Shown: positions 43,309 to 54,975, counted from the first letter of the stretch. The stretch: 64,000 bases of DNA from Celoporthe dispersa (GCA_016584495.1 WAID01000007.1:2528001-2592000), one strand, 5' to 3'. The notes: a model not told the origin generated them from the sequence alone. Translations and numbers: made by a program.

Positions 43309-45024
43309 TTAGAAGGTGATCTTCTTGCCCTGGAAGCCGCCTCCGCGGGGTCCACCGCGTCCACCGCGGTCACCGAATCCACCGCGCGAGGAGCCGCCAC
43401 GACCACCACGGCCGCCGCCACGGCCACCGAAACCACCGCGGCCGCCAAAGTCACCACGGCCACCACGACCACCCCGGTTGCCGAAGCCGCCACGGTCGCC
43501 ACCGTTGTTGGGCCTGCCGCTAGCGTAGTCCAGACGGACACCGCGGCCCATCAGGTCAGCACCCTGGAGCTGCTCGACAACGGACTTGGCATCCTCAACG
43601 GAGTGGAAGCTGACGTAACCAAAGCCCTTGAAGCGGCCGGTTTCCCTGCAGATAGTCAGTATCAGAGGGGATGGGATTGCGAAGCCGGAGTAGAGACTTA
43701 CTGCTCAGTAGGCAGGCGGAGGCTCTTGACGCTGGCGACCTCGTTGAAGAAGGCGGAGACGCTGTCCTCGTCAACCTGGAAGGAAAGGTTGCCGACGAAG
43801 ATAGTGTCGCTCTCAGGGCTCATCTCGTCGTTGTACTTCTTGGCACGGTCGTTGGCACGAGCAGCAGGATCCTGCTGCTTGGGCTTGCCGGTAGAGAGGT
43901 CGATTCTCATGTCACGGCCGTCGAGGAAGGCACCTTGCTTCTCCTCGAGGGCAGCCTTGGCGTTCTCGGGGGTGTCAAAGTCGACGTAGCCGAAGCCACG
44001 AGGACGACCCTCCTGGTTGTTGATGATACGGGCGCCAGTGATGCCGGCATTGTGCTGGAACTCCTCGTAGAGAACGTTGTCGTCAACCTTCCAGCTCAGG
44101 TTGCCAACAAAGAGCGTGGAGCTCTCGCCGGAGGCATCGTCGGTCTTGGTCTTCTTGGCAGAGGTCTCCTCGTCGGCGTCGGCCTTGCGCTTCTTGGAAG
44201 AAGCCTCAGTCTCCTCCTCGGCAGATTCGGACTCGGACTCATCAGAGTCGTCGGAATCGCTGTCAGAGGAGTCGCTGTCCTCCTCGTCGGACTGATCACA
44301 GGCAATGAGTTAGCTTTCTGTGCTCGAGAGGCCATCGATCTGCCTGGACAATCAACTTACGCTATCCTTCTTGACCTCCTTCTTCGTCTCCTTCTTGGCA
44401 GCAGCAGGCTTGGCCTTCTCCTCCTCAGAAGAGTCGCCGCTATCGCTCTCCTCGGAGGAGTCGTCGGAATCGTCACTGTCCTCCTCGTCGGACTGCAAAC
44501 CCATAATAAGTTAGCCAGAGTTATCTGTAGTGCTGCAAGTGACAACTTACGCTCTCCTCGGCAGCCTTAGCAGCCTTAGCAGCCTTCACAGCCTTCTTGG
44601 CAGGAGCAGGCTTGGCCTCTTCCTCGCTGTCGCTGTCTTCCTCGTCATCATCTGACGAATCCGACGAGTCAGAAGTCTCAGCATCAGCCTTCTTGACGCC
44701 ATTCACCTTGCCGTTGACCTTGCCGTTGACCTTGGGCGCAGCCTTGGTGGTCTCTTCCTCCGACTCAGACTCAGACTCGGAGGCCGAGCTGTCAGCCTCA
44801 GAGTCAGAGGAAGCGGAGGAGTCAGAGTCCTCTTCAGACTCAGACTCAGAGTCGGAAGACTCCTCCTTCTTGGACTTCTTGCTAGGGGTGGCCTTCTTGG
44901 CGATCTCCTTGGCCGTGGCCTTCGCCTTGGACTTGGGGGTGGCCGCAGGCTTGGTGACAGCGGCGTTCTTCACAGGCGCGGCGGCCTTAGCCTTGCTACC
45001 CTTGGACTCCTTGACTTTACCCAT
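43309..45024 (-). CDS. nsr1: Nucleolin-like rRNA-processing protein (gar2/NSR1 type)
   Basis: Nucleolar protein for pre-rRNA processing and 40S assembly. Four exons: 45024-44551, 44492-44361, 44291-43702 and 43645-43309; introns 44550-44493, 44360-44292 (both phase 0) and 43701-43646 (phase 2). The 510-aa product has a Lys-rich start (MGKVKESKGSKAKAAAPVKN), long acidic Ser/Asp/Glu tracts in exons 1-3 (CK2-type sites), then two RRMs. RRM1 is around STLFVGNLSWKVDDNVLYEE with RGFGYVDF; RRM2 around DTIFVGNLSFQVDEDSVSAF with FKGFGYVSF in exon 4. The C-terminus is an RGG box of about 60 residues ending GGGFQGKKITF. Introns 1 and 2 both start GTAAGTT after AGC and resume with TCCGACGAGGAGGAC, so the acidic exons look like internal duplications. 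The frame is intact. Confidence 0.93.
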
Positions 45025-45489
45025 GATGGATAGATGGATGGAAATGAAAGTGATAAGGGGAGAATAGCACTGGGAGTGCACGCGACAATAGAGATGGAAG
45101 AGAGAAAGGGAAAAAAATTGAAAATTTCCAGAGGCGCAGATGGTTGGGAGGGGCAAGAGAAGGATGGGAAAAACTGCGCCTGCAGATTTATCTTTTAACC
45201 GAGAGAAACTTTTAAGCGGGTCTGCGGAGTCATGTCCGCCGGCAGGCAAAAGCCACACCCTGTGCAGCACAGACCACCTACTTACGAACTTGACCATTTG
45301 GGGCGGGAGCTCCAGATCCAGTGAGGAGCCTCACATATCAAAGCACGCACACTCGCTATACCAGTACCACCACCAGAGAGAGAATCGAATTGACGGCCGG
45401 CGACCCTCTCGACCCTCGCCGCCACAGCTTGACAGGCTATCTCGATACGACTGTCCATCCGTCGCCCGGCCAGCAAAACACGAAACACT
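45025..45489. promoter_or_regulatory. Divergent promoter region, nucleolin (-) and complex I subunit (+)
   Basis: About 465 bp between the start codons of two highly expressed-type genes. Pyrimidine-rich on the nucleolin side (45080-45118 on its coding strand). No further element recognised. Confidence 0.5.
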
Positions 45490-45936
45490 ATGCCGACCCC
45501 CGAGTCCGCGGCTTTCCTGGCCAAGAAGCCGACCGTTGCCCCGACCTTCGACGGCGTAGACTACGATGACAACAAGGCGCTGAAGCAGGCTCAGGACGCC
45601 GTGATCAGGGAGCAATGGGTGCAGGTCATGATGGGCCGGTTAGTCCGGGAGGAGCTAAGCAAGTGTTACTACCGGGAGGGCGTCAACCATCTGGAGAAGT
45701 GCGGTCCGCTGCGAGGTCAGTTGATGTCTAGACAGAGGAGAGGATGCTTGGGCCCATGATCCTTCTTGATCAGGCTCAGAAGAAGGGGATATCAATGGCT
45801 CAAGCCCGGTCTTTCTCTCGAGACGATGAAGCAATGGCTAATGGGCTGAACAGAGAAATATCTACAACTACTCGAGAAGGCTAAAGTCAGGGGCTACCTC
45901 TTCGAGCAACAAAACTATGTCGGGAAGAAGCAATGA
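45490..45936 (+). CDS. nuo-12.3: Complex I accessory subunit, PDSW/NDUFB10-like (12.3-kDa type)
   Basis: Small accessory subunit of the membrane arm of mitochondrial NADH:ubiquinone oxidoreductase. Two exons: 45490-45715 and 45854-45936; intron 45716-45853 is phase 1 (GTCAGT...CAG). The 102-aa product starts PTPESAAFLAKKPTVAPTFD, has REQWVQVMMGRLVREELSKC YYREG, and the conserved pair of cysteines in CYYREGVNHLEKCG, which in PDSW homologues fits a twin-Cys import and disulfide fold. It ends YLFEQQNYVGKKQ. Length matches the Neurospora 12.3-kDa subunit as I remember it. No presequence, as expected for a subunit facing the intermembrane space. The frame is intact. If the gene is read without splicing it runs into a short unrelated tail. 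Confidence 0.82.
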
Positions 45937-46397
45937 GGTCGTCAAGTGTTTGGATCGTATAGAGAGGGCGACCACGAACTTGCGCCGCAAACATGGCGCA
46001 AGTGTCTGGGTAGAGTTGAAGTTCAAGGGAGACAAGAGGCCGATAGCATCATGACATGAATCGGAAGAAACTAGGTCTCCCAGTCTGTACAGAAGCAAGA
46101 TGAATTCAAAGAACGTGATCAATTCAATCCCTGTTCATATTCTCTCTTATTTTTTCTTGCTTTCCCTCCGAAAAGGAAAAAAAAAAGCCTTCTGGACAAG
46201 AAGCGTGAACGTAGCAAGTCCTAGGTGTGACCCTTGACATAATACCAACTAGTAGTGCCGGCGGCTCGGTGCCGGTCTAGAAATTTTGGACCTCTGCAGC
46301 GACCTGCAACTTCAGCGGCCACAAGCACACACGAACGACCCTGCCTCAACCCTTAACCCGCCCACACAAATAACCACACCACCATGATCTGCAGGAC
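45937..46397. other. Spacer between complex I subunit and mL54 genes
   Basis: About 460 bp between two plus-strand genes, with poly(A) at 46178-46187 and a T-rich run at 46142-46165. It includes the mL54 leader and an alternative ATG at 46384. Confidence 0.5.
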
Positions 46398-47096
46398 ATG
46401 TATACAAGGGCCACGGCCCTCGGCCGTCGCTCAATCCTACCAGCAGCGCCGATACAGCGAGCTTTCTCCACCGCGACAGCACCCAGACAGGCTGCGCCCG
46501 CCGCCGCAGCGCCCGCAGATGCAACAGCGGCCGACGCGACGACAGCAGCAGCAGCAGTAGCAGCAGAAGAATCGGCGGCGAGGTCCACGTGCCCGCCAGG
46601 GACGGTGCTGAACGGACTGAACTACTTCAAGGGCAAGACGGATCCCGTTGCGCTGCGCGACGACGAGTACCCAGAGTGGCTGTGGTCGTGTCTGGACGTG
46701 CAGAAGAGGATGGACGCAGAGGCAGACGAGGGCGCAGGCGATGAGTTCTGTACGTACCAGATCCCATACATGTACTTACTTTTTTTCAACCGCAAGGCAT
46801 CTACTAACACAGGAGATCACCTCCCTTTTTTTTTTTTAGCCAAATCCAAGAAACAGCGTCGACTCGCCGCCAAGCGCCAGCGGTCCCTCGAGGCACAGAT
46901 CCTGGCCACGGGCAACCTCGAGGCGCTGGCGCCCAAGATACCGCTGCAACAGCAGTCCATCAACCTACCCGGGTCGCCGGATGGTGGTGTGGAGGGTGCG
47001 CTGGAGGCGGTGGAGGCGCGGGAGGAGCTGAGGAAGGCGATGCGCAAGGAGAGAAAAGCCAAGATCAAGGAGGCCAACTACCTCAAGTCTATGTAG
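46398..47096 (+). CDS. mrpl37: Mitochondrial large-subunit ribosomal protein mL54 (MRPL37)
   Basis: Component of the mitochondrial 54S ribosome. Two exons: 46398-46749 and 46840-47096, phase-1 intron with GTACGT donor and a poly(T)-AG acceptor; 202 aa. The N-terminus (MYTRATALGRRSILPAAPIQ RAFS) is a presequence, followed by an Ala-rich linker. The conserved core is STCPPGTVLNGLNYFKGKTD, PVALRDDEYPEWLWSCLDV. Exon 2 is basic and helical (KSKKQRRLAAKRQRSLEAQI) and ends RKAKIKEANYLKSM-like. Another ATG at 46384 in a different frame encodes MICRTCIQGPRPS, also resembling the usual start of such presequences (MICRTC), so a one- or two-base error between 46384 and 46400 may hide the true start. Core identity is safe. 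Confidence 0.87.
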   Translation: MYTRATALGRRSILPAAPIQRAFSTATAPRQAAPAAAAPADATAADATTAAAAVAAEESAARSTCPPGTVLNGLNYFKGKTDPVALRDDEYPEWLWSCLDVQKRMDAEADEGAGDEFCTYQIPYMYLLFFNRKASTNTGDHLPFFFLAKSKKQRRLAAKRQRSLEAQILATGNLEALAPKIPLQQQSINLPGSPDGGVEGALEAVEAREELRKAMRKERKAKIKEANYLKSM

Positions 47097-47503
47097 AGAA
47101 CGTGGGCTGTTGTTAGCGACCAGATGGCGTGGACCTGAAGGCAATGCATATCATCAGTTCTCAGACATTGTGGTTTAGAGGGACATTGAATGTTATGCAT
47201 GTGTGCGTGACCTTCGACGCTTCGCTCAGACTCCCTGGCATTAAGCTACCGAATGCAAGCTACATGCTACGATCAAGACACTAGTAGTGACTTTGAACCA
47301 TGCTTGATGTTTTTGCAATGCATTCATCATTATTGACTAAACTGGCAGCAATCACCTGCCTAATCATGAGGTCTATAACTTAAGGCATCGAGTACATTTA
47401 CCACGGCTGCGCGCTTGAAAACTACCCTCTCTCAAAGAAGCGTAACATCTCTGGCACCACCCGAGCCTTACAGGCGTGCATATTTCTACTCCGCTGAGCA
47501 TTA
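47097..47503. other. Convergent 3' flanks of mL54 and TAF7
   Basis: About 400 bp between two converging genes. AT-richer than its surroundings; nothing recognised in it. Confidence 0.5.
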
Positions 47504-49253
47504 CTAGTCGTCCTCATCGTCCTCGGGTGGCTCCTCCCCGATCGAGGCCAGCTTGAGCCGCATGTCCTCGTGGAGACCCTTGAGCCGTGATTGCAGCTTG
47601 CTTCTGATGAGAGGGTTCTGCGCAGCGGGGTCCTGCAATCTGTTTTTGAGTTCCGCAATCTGCCGACCGATGTCCTTAACCTCGTCCCGGACGCCTCTGG
47701 CATGCTCGCGCCGTTCTCTCTCTGCCGGATCCAGGTCCTCGTCTGACTCCTCGTCGTCATCATCGTAATCCTCTCCACTCTCGCCATCACCAAAGAGCTC
47801 GTCGTCATCTTGATTCTCCCCAGCCTGGGCCGCCGCAGCCGGCGTCTCGGCAGAGGCAACCGGTGTAGCGCCCTCTTCGGCCGGTGTGTCCATTGTAAAC
47901 ACGTCTTCCATACTCGCGTCGAGCTCACGTTGCAGTTCGGCCTCGAGGTCTCCATGCTCGAAGCCATTCTCGAGCCCCTCCATCTCCTCAAGCTCGCCCT
48001 CCGCATCCTCCCTCGCCGTCTGCGTCGAGTATGTCGGCATCTGGAGTGTCGATCTGCATGGTGCCACGCCGCTCGTTGATATATTCGTAACGGGTCCTGA
48101 CAGCGGCCTTGTCGAGTTTGAGAAGCCTCTCGACTTCCTTCTCCTTATTGTCGATCTCACTCTTGTGCAAGCGCTTGCGGAATCTGCGGTGGACCACGTC
48201 ATGCATGGGGGGTGTCAGTCCGTGAGGCCATCTGTAACCGTCGAAGAGGACGCTGGGAAGCTCGGCGGTCTTCGCCTCTTCTTCCCTGGTGATCTTCTTG
48301 AATACGAGGAGCATCTGACAGACGTCGGCTGATTTGATCACGAGCTTCTTGTCCCAGGTCTTCGTAGCCTCCGTGATGGTTGGTAGATCAACCAGGACCG
48401 CTGCGAACATCTGGGTCTGCACAGTGACAGCCGCCCTGCGCTCGTCCACCCACTTGAGCTTGAACTCCATGTTCCCACCCGATGGGAACTTCTTGTGTTT
48501 AGCGTTCAGGCACTCGTTGATGTAGTCGCACTCGGGGCCTTCTATCATGCGGAACACAATCTCCTCCTCTGTGATGGGGTCGGACTCGGCATCCTCCAGC
48601 TCGGAGTCGAAGCCCGAGCCAGGCTGTCGGACAACATTGCTTGACGTGAGCTTGTCTTTCAGGGAAATCTTCCTAACTTGGCTGCCCTGAATCGGGATCC
48701 TCGTCTTGAGGATCGGACGCTTCTTGGTCGGTGGCTGTTGGCTGCGCTCTGCCTCATTCTCAGAATCAGAGGCACCGTCGTTCTTAGCGCGCTTCTTCGC
48801 AGAGGGCTTGGACGTCCGTCCTGCCTTTGTCGTCGTCGTCGTGGGCGCCACTGGAGACTCTGCAGGCGTCGCTTTGCCGGGTAGAGGGGTTCGAGACGGC
48901 AACGGGGTCCGTGATGGAGCATTCTCGATAACAGGTGTCGCTGGCTGGCTCCTATTCATTTTGAGCTTGATTTTAGGCTTGCCGTCGGTGGGCGTAGGAG
49001 GTATTGCTGGCGGCGGCATGGTCGCAGAGTCTGGCGCTGGTGCAGACGGTGTAGTTGCAGGCCCAGCAGGCGTTGAAATGGCTGGCGAAAAAGCTGGAAA
49101 GTATGAGGAAGGGGGAGACATGGCGTCTGGCGTTGCGACAGGTTGACCGAAGAGCGAAGGGGGGTGATTTTGGGAGGCGGATGGCGTCTTGGTCGAAGAC
49201 ATAGAAGGGGTTCTGCTGATCTTCAGCTTGAGTATCTTCTTAGGACCTTCCAT
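47504..49253 (-). CDS. taf7: TFIID subunit TAF7, one frame break
   Basis: TAF7 (TAFII55) is a TFIID subunit that contacts TAF1 and regulates preinitiation complex assembly, acting in the nucleus. Single exon, 582 aa after correction. It starts MEGPKKILKLKISRTPSMSS; residues 1-190 are Pro/Ser/Thr-rich with the KPKIKLKMNRSQP segment. The TAFII55 domain spans about residues 225-375: EEEIVFRMIEGPECDYINEC, FKLKWVDERRAAVTVQTQMF, AAVLVDLPTITEATKTWDKK and GYRWPHGLTPPMHDVVHRRF. A charged helical C-terminus follows (EVKDIGRQIAELKNRLQDPA) and an acidic end (EEPPEDDEDD). One extra G in the run at plus-strand 48010-48012 breaks the frame after DADGE; without it the two halves join as DGEEDAEGELEEME. It is divergently placed to a second TFIID-like gene. 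Confidence 0.92.
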
Positions 49254-49946
49254 GTTGACTGTCGTTCAGGCTGGCCAGATACTCTATGGCAGGTCGATCG
49301 AGGAGAGATAGGAGGTCGCGCGAGTGAAAGCGCCGTCGAGAACTCAATCGACCAGAGCACGGTGCTCTGCAGGTGCCCTAAAGTCCGACGGCTTCCCACG
49401 CGCTTCTTGGGCTCGTAAAGCCGACCATGGGTACGCTGAGTAGGATACGTCGATGATAAAAAACACCAGCAGCGAGACTTCATGCGACGCGCGTCTTGAT
49501 GAAAAGCTGCGGCTGAAGCTGGGTTGACATGTGAAGGGGGGAGAGGAGAGTTTGGGAGTTGGCAGTTGTGAAGACGCGGAGGAGAGGCTCTAGGGTGATT
49601 TCTACTTTGGCAGGCCGACCTTACTCACTGTATCCTGGGGTAGGTGGGGCCTGATTGAGCGACCCTAGTCCCTGCACTTGAGCCGCAACAGCAAACAACA
49701 GCACGTCCAAGCTTCTGACCCTCCGTGTAGCTTCGATTTCATGACCTTGGGAAACATCACCGACCCCACAGTCTCACAACGTCACATCAGTGATCCCACT
49801 GCGAAGGATCTGGTCGGTGCGTACAGCGCAGCGTGTCTCGACCATGATCCAGAGCTTTGAGATCGGGACTCTCATCACGATACGACGACACCAGGCACTC
49901 GTGGTCGCGCAACTCTGAACGCCAAAGCGCCAGTTCCTCTGCGAAC
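49254..49946. promoter_or_regulatory. Shared upstream region of TAF7 (-) and TAF3-like (+)
   Basis: About 690 bp between the start codons of two probable TFIID subunit genes on opposite strands. I see no clear TATA element or named binding site. Confidence 0.5.
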
Positions 49947-50683
49947 ATGCCCCCTCCGCCAGCTGTCTTCCACGCGCTCCTGCGGCCCGCCATCATCCAG
50001 ATCCTGCGCGCAACGGGTTTCCACTCCGCCAAGCCCGCCGTGATCGACAGCCTGACCGACCTTGCGGCCCGCTACCTCGAGGTGCTCTGCCAGGAGACCG
50101 CACGACATGCTGGCAACAACGCACACGTGCCTGACTACGCCGGCATGGTAGAGCCCTCGATCGTGGATGTACGCCTGGCGCTCCAGGACGTCGGCGCGTT
50201 CCTCCCCGAGCGCGACTGGGAGGAGCAGGACTACCTGGAGCATGAGGATACTAGAGGCGTGGACAACTTTGTGGCATGGGCGACAGGTCCGAAGACGGAG
50301 CAGATCAAGAGGGTTGCACTGGATGGCGTCGAGGATGGCGTTACGGACTACTTGACCGGTACGCGCCCTTTTCTGGGCTCGACGCAGAGGTCGCTGTTGT
50401 GGAAATGCCTGCTGACAATGACTCTACGACAGCGCTGAAGAAGAGGCATAGCAAGACCGCCGATGACACCAAGTACACGGGCTCATTACTATCTCGGGCC
50501 CATGATCAGGGCCTAGTTGTGGTCGAGGGAGGTGGTGAGATTGACAGCATCCAGGCTTGGGTAGCGAAACGCCGTGAGGCAGTGACGAAGTCACCTGAGC
50601 CTGAAGTCGAGTCCAGACCTGCATCGAGTGGACTCAGTTCTGTTGGGACTATGGCGGATGAGATGGACCTGTCAGGGATATGA
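49947..50683 (+). CDS. Bromodomain-associated histone-fold protein, TAF3-like
   Basis: Two exons: 49947-50358 and 50433-50683; the 74-bp phase-1 intron has a GTACGC donor and a CGACAG acceptor. The product is 220 aa. Residues 5-85 match a bromodomain-associated (BTP) histone fold: VFHALLRPAIIQILRATGFH, SAKPAVIDSLTDLAARYLEV, then VRLALQDVGAFLPE. In TFIID this fold is found in TAF3 and TAF8 (and SPT7 in SAGA), each pairing with another histone-fold partner. The single-domain layout, length and C-terminus (TALKKRHSKTADDTKYTGSL, a short conserved-looking element) favour a fungal TAF3. A TAF8-type or SPT7-type assignment is less likely because no proline-rich TAF8 domain or bromodomain is seen. 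The upstream in-frame start at 49857 lacks a good context. Confidence 0.75.
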
Positions 50684-51720
50684 TGAGATTTGGGATTTCC
50701 GGTTCGGTAACCTACAAAGCTCTGGTGATAGGACACACACCACAGCCTGATGAAATCCATGGAAAAGGTAAGTCGCCTGTCTTACGCATCCTTTGTTCAC
50801 TTTTTACTATTTGTCCCCTGCAGTACATGTACCAGCGATAAGCTCCCCTTGTCAGTCTGCAATTTGAACACTCAAAGGCGTTAGTCTTGTTAACATATCC
50901 AGTCTCTAAATGCAGCTTCTCATCAAGGAATTTGGACACACAGACCTGAAGCGACAGATCACCATTTAAAGGCAGTGGCATTGCACAACAGATTCAGCCA
51001 ATGACGCATTAAACCAGTGGCGCTGAACCCATCACTCTGGACAACCTGGAGCCTGGGTTGGGCAGCAATTAGGCACGAGACTTGGGTGGTCACCGCGGAC
51101 CGACTGGCGCGTTGCTACTAAAGACAAGGTCCAGGATGGCAGAAACTGCACGGCCCAGAAATGCAAGATTAGTTTGCAGGTGCATGAATTGATATGAGCC
51201 TTGATATTGATCATGGCATCATGCCTTGCTTTGATCCATTCATTCACTACTATTATATAGAGGATGATGTTGGCAGAGCATAATCTCAGAGACGCCCTGA
51301 GCAGCGGCAGGAGTCCTTGCCAGGATATGAGCCACAGCATACGGAACTCAAAATAGTTCTTGTTTACGGGAAACCAATCTTGACTTGCCTAGTCTAGGCA
51401 TTTCCCCCCTTTGATATCCTATCAGAGAAAATGTGCTCGAGTAGCAACTCATTCCAAAAAATAAATTAAAAAAGCTCTATTCTGAAGTCATATGCTGGTA
51501 CATAGGAGGTCTAATCAGCTCTTAATACAGCTGCTCATTTTCCCTAATACTTTGACATCTAAACCTTACCATTGAGTCTAAATATCACAGCCAGCATCCA
51601 TTATCGCAAAAGGTCGACATAGTTCTTGCTGCAGCACACACATATCTATCCTTGTACTGTAGTCATCTACCGTTTCCCATCACCGGTGCACCGACACACG
51701 GTCCAGACTAATATACTCGG
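50684..51720. other. Convergent spacer, AT-rich
   Basis: About 1.04 kb between the 3' ends of the TAF3-like and GH15 genes. AT content rises at 51360-51680. No gene supported on either strand. Confidence 0.5.
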
Positions 51721-54225
51721 TTAACAGTTGGTCCATGGAGGCAGGCTGGGCGGCCGGAGAGAGAGAACCCACTTGAAAGCAGCGCTGATGAGCGCCAGAT
51801 GACTGAAAGCCTGAGGTGTGTTCCCAAGCTGCTCGCCGCTGCGAGAGATCTCTTCCGAGAACATGTTTAGATGGTTTGAGAAGGTGAGCATGTTCTCAAA
51901 CAGGCTGACGGCGCGCGGGAGGTACTTGGCATCATAGACACTCGCTCTCGTCAGAGCCTCGACGAGCCAGAACGTGCACATGGAGAAGGCACCCTCTCGC
52001 CCTCCCACACCTGTGGTCACGTACATCAGTATCGAAGACGGGTTGGCGGCGTAATTTTTGTTCTCTCATCACTTGTTAAGGAGACATTCTAGGAGGGTAA
52101 CGTTACCGTCTTCTGAGAGCTCGGTATCATAGCGGTACACCAGCCCTGTGGAGGTCAAGCCGCCCTTCTCAGGAGGCAGTAGAATCCGGTCCATGGTGTT
52201 GAGGAAGCGAGGGTCGTTTGGGGTGATGAAAAAGACCAGAGGGGCTATCAAGATGGAGGAATCCAGCATTGTGTGGCTCTCGTAGCTCTGGACGAAACAT
52301 TTCATATCGGTGTTGTATCCTAGACCCTTCTTGTCAGACTGCTTTGCCGGTAGGGGAATGGAACTCTTGACTAGACCGGGAGGACAGAGGTTTGGATAGA
52401 CTGTCGAAATCTCTCACCCTTCTCCATGATCTCTTCGTAGAGACTGTCTCTGGCCTCGAGCCATTTGCTCCGATTGGGACACGGGAGAGTTCTCTTCTCT
52501 GCTAGACGGAGACCGCGGTCGAAGGCCACCCAGAGCATAATTTTCGAGTAGACAAAGTTCTGTTTCTTGTTCCGCACCTCCCATATAGACATATCGGGTT
52601 CTATAGAGTGTCAGCGATCTCGCCTCAACCAAGTCAAGGGATGCCTAGACTGCGTTGTATCTTGACTTACCGTTCATGACGGTTAAGACATAATCTGCGG
52701 GCGAAGGTGTCAGCAGCTGCAGAGGCCAACAGGAATGCGAGATGTATCTCACCGAGCAGCTTCCGTACAGATACCCAAGTGTCCCAAGTCAAGGGCTTGC
52801 CGTATTTGTTGCTCAGATAGACCGCGTCCATCAGCTCTCCGTATATATCGAACTGCTGGTGGAATGCAGCACCGTTCCCGATACGCACCGGCTTTGAGCC
52901 CCTGTACCCCTCTAGATGGTCCAGCTGCAGCTCCGGTATCTCGGTCTCGCCCCAGATCGTGAACATGATCGGTAGGCCTCCATCAGGCGTACGGGACTTG
53001 AGGATGCGCTGGTTGATAAACTCCATATACGCATCTGCCTCCTCGACGAAGCCCAGGCGGAGCAGGATGTAGACCGTAAAGCTCGAGTCTCTCACCCAGG
53101 AGTACCTGTAGTCCCAGTTCCTGGGGCCGCCAATCTCCTCAGGTACAGAGAAGGTCGGGGCGGCGACAATGGCGCCGGTCGGCTCGTACGTCAACAGCTT
53201 GAGGATCATCAGGCTCCGCGTGACGACCTCCCTCCACCTGCCCCTATATTGGCACTTGGAAATCCAGCTGTACCAGAACGTCTGAGTATCGCTCTGCTGT
53301 CTGTCGAGATCGGCAGTCGTGATGTTGGCCGTGACGTGGCTCTCGAGATCGTCACGGAGCGTGAAGGATATGGCCTGGCCCTCCCGTAGCATAATGTGCG
53401 TCACAACACCCTCGCTGACCATGCCCTCCCTCATCGTCTTCTCAAACGTCACCACGGGACAGGTCTCGGCGTCATTTTCGCCCTTGTCGATGGTGACATC
53501 CAACTGCAGCTTCAGGCCATCCGTCTCGACACTGTGAAATGTGACGGCTTTGGATGCCATCCCTGGCTCGTGTGTCTCCTGTAGCACCCTCGTGACATGC
53601 ATCTCCTTGGCGTACCCCATGGCAGGGAAGATCTCCACATCCAGCGAAATCTCACCTCGGATGCACTCGACCCGTCGGACGAGCCATTTCTTCAGCTCCT
53701 CCTGAACAGCTTGCGCCTCGCGAAAGGCTGACTGCCGGCCTGCTGCATGCGAGACAGGCACGATCGAGGTACGTGGCTCGGAAGAGTTAATAAATCTGCT
53801 TCCAAAGAAAGAGAGAGAAGGTGCCCACCCGTGGGAAGAAGTCGACTAGGTCTGCGACGCCATCCTCATTAATATAGCGAGTCTGTAGTATGTTAGAAGA
53901 GGGCAGGTAGCTCTGCTTAGTGGTGCAGGTGACGTCTGGCGGCGGCGAGATGCTAAAGTGCCCGCCCTTGGTCTTGTCCAGGAGGCGGCAGAAGATGCTG
54001 GGCGAGTCGAAGTCGGGCCTGGCAATGCAGTCAGTCTCGGGAACGTAAGCAGCATATGGCCTGATTTTGTCGTTTACGTACCAGCACATGAAGTCACAGC
54101 TGCCGTCCCTGCCGACCAGGGCGGCTGTTCTGAGAGTTTCCTATGAGGCCGTAGTCCTCGATGGGCAGATAGCCATCGAAGCGGCCTCTGAGGGAGGTTG
54201 CAGGGGTGGAGCCAGAGGTGGCCAT
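51721..54225 (-). CDS. GH15 glycoside hydrolase, trehalase/glucoamylase-like, seven exons, one frame break
   Basis: Cytosolic-type GH15 enzyme with an N-terminal trehalase-like domain; no signal peptide. Exons: 54225-54082, 54018-53829, 53776-52753, 52694-52671 (24 nt), 52600-52418, 52319-52107, 52010-51721. It starts with an MATSGSTPATSLRGRFDGYL segment, then LPIEDYGLIGN and CDFMCWPDFDSPSIFCRLLD. The catalytic (alpha/alpha)6 part shows GGPRNWDYRYSWVRDSSFTV (general-acid region of the family), YNTDMKCFVQSYESHTMLDS and VYRYDTELSEDGVGG. One extra base in ACTCTC near 54131-54138 breaks exon 1; without it GNLRTAALVGRDGSCDF follows. Total after correction is 688 aa, and all downstream phases agree. 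Substrate is not decidable from sequence: bacterial relatives hydrolyse trehalose, while fungal ones are mostly uncharacterised. Confidence 0.85.
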
Positions 54226-54937
54226 CGTGAGGTGTCTTGACCAGTGCCAGATGTGTCAAAATCTTGGTTTGTGCCTGTTCTTGGTGGGTGACCTCGAGAG
54301 TCCGCACGAGCCGCCGCAAGAAGTCCTTGTTATGGATAATTGCAAAGACGTAAGTATGATGGTGGAGTTGCCACACTCAATTTCACGAAAGCATATAATA
54401 TGAGAGTGTTGGTTGGTTCCTGCTCAGATTCCTAAGGCATGCTTGAAGCTGAGAAGGGAGGTACTATGGTAGGTAAGTGGCGTGACTAGCACGACAGTCG
54501 GGTAACACAAATGAGAGAGAAATGAAGTCATCCATCCCTTCCGAGACCAAATATCGAAGGCACAGCGCACACACAACGCACGACTAGAATTTTGAAAGTC
54601 CCAAGGCCACCGTTTTCATTCTTGACTGTAGAAGAGGCTGGGGACATAGTAGCTTTTCTAGTAAGGTGGTGGTCCAATTATAGCTACTTATAATATCTGC
54701 GAGGTGATGTGACAAACTGGAAGAGAAAGAAAGTGTGGTCAAGCCGAGGCCGTATCCCTTTCTTTGCGTCAGCGTCAAGTTACGTTTGATGACAAGTTGA
54801 GACGAGGCCGATCTTAGTGGAAGCGTTCCCCTAACCTACTACTACGCAGTCACCTAATCTAAGGTTATCGTGAAACGCCATCGCTCGCACTGGCCCGTCT
54901 TGACCGGGTTCTCACCGACTCCCGACTGGCATTGCAG

Positions 54938-54975
<38 letters not shown>

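Noticed and set aside
44077..45067. Plus-strand Ser/Leu-rich frames over the nucleolin-like gene
   Set aside because: They are the complement of the Glu/Asp/Lys-rich exons of the real gene.
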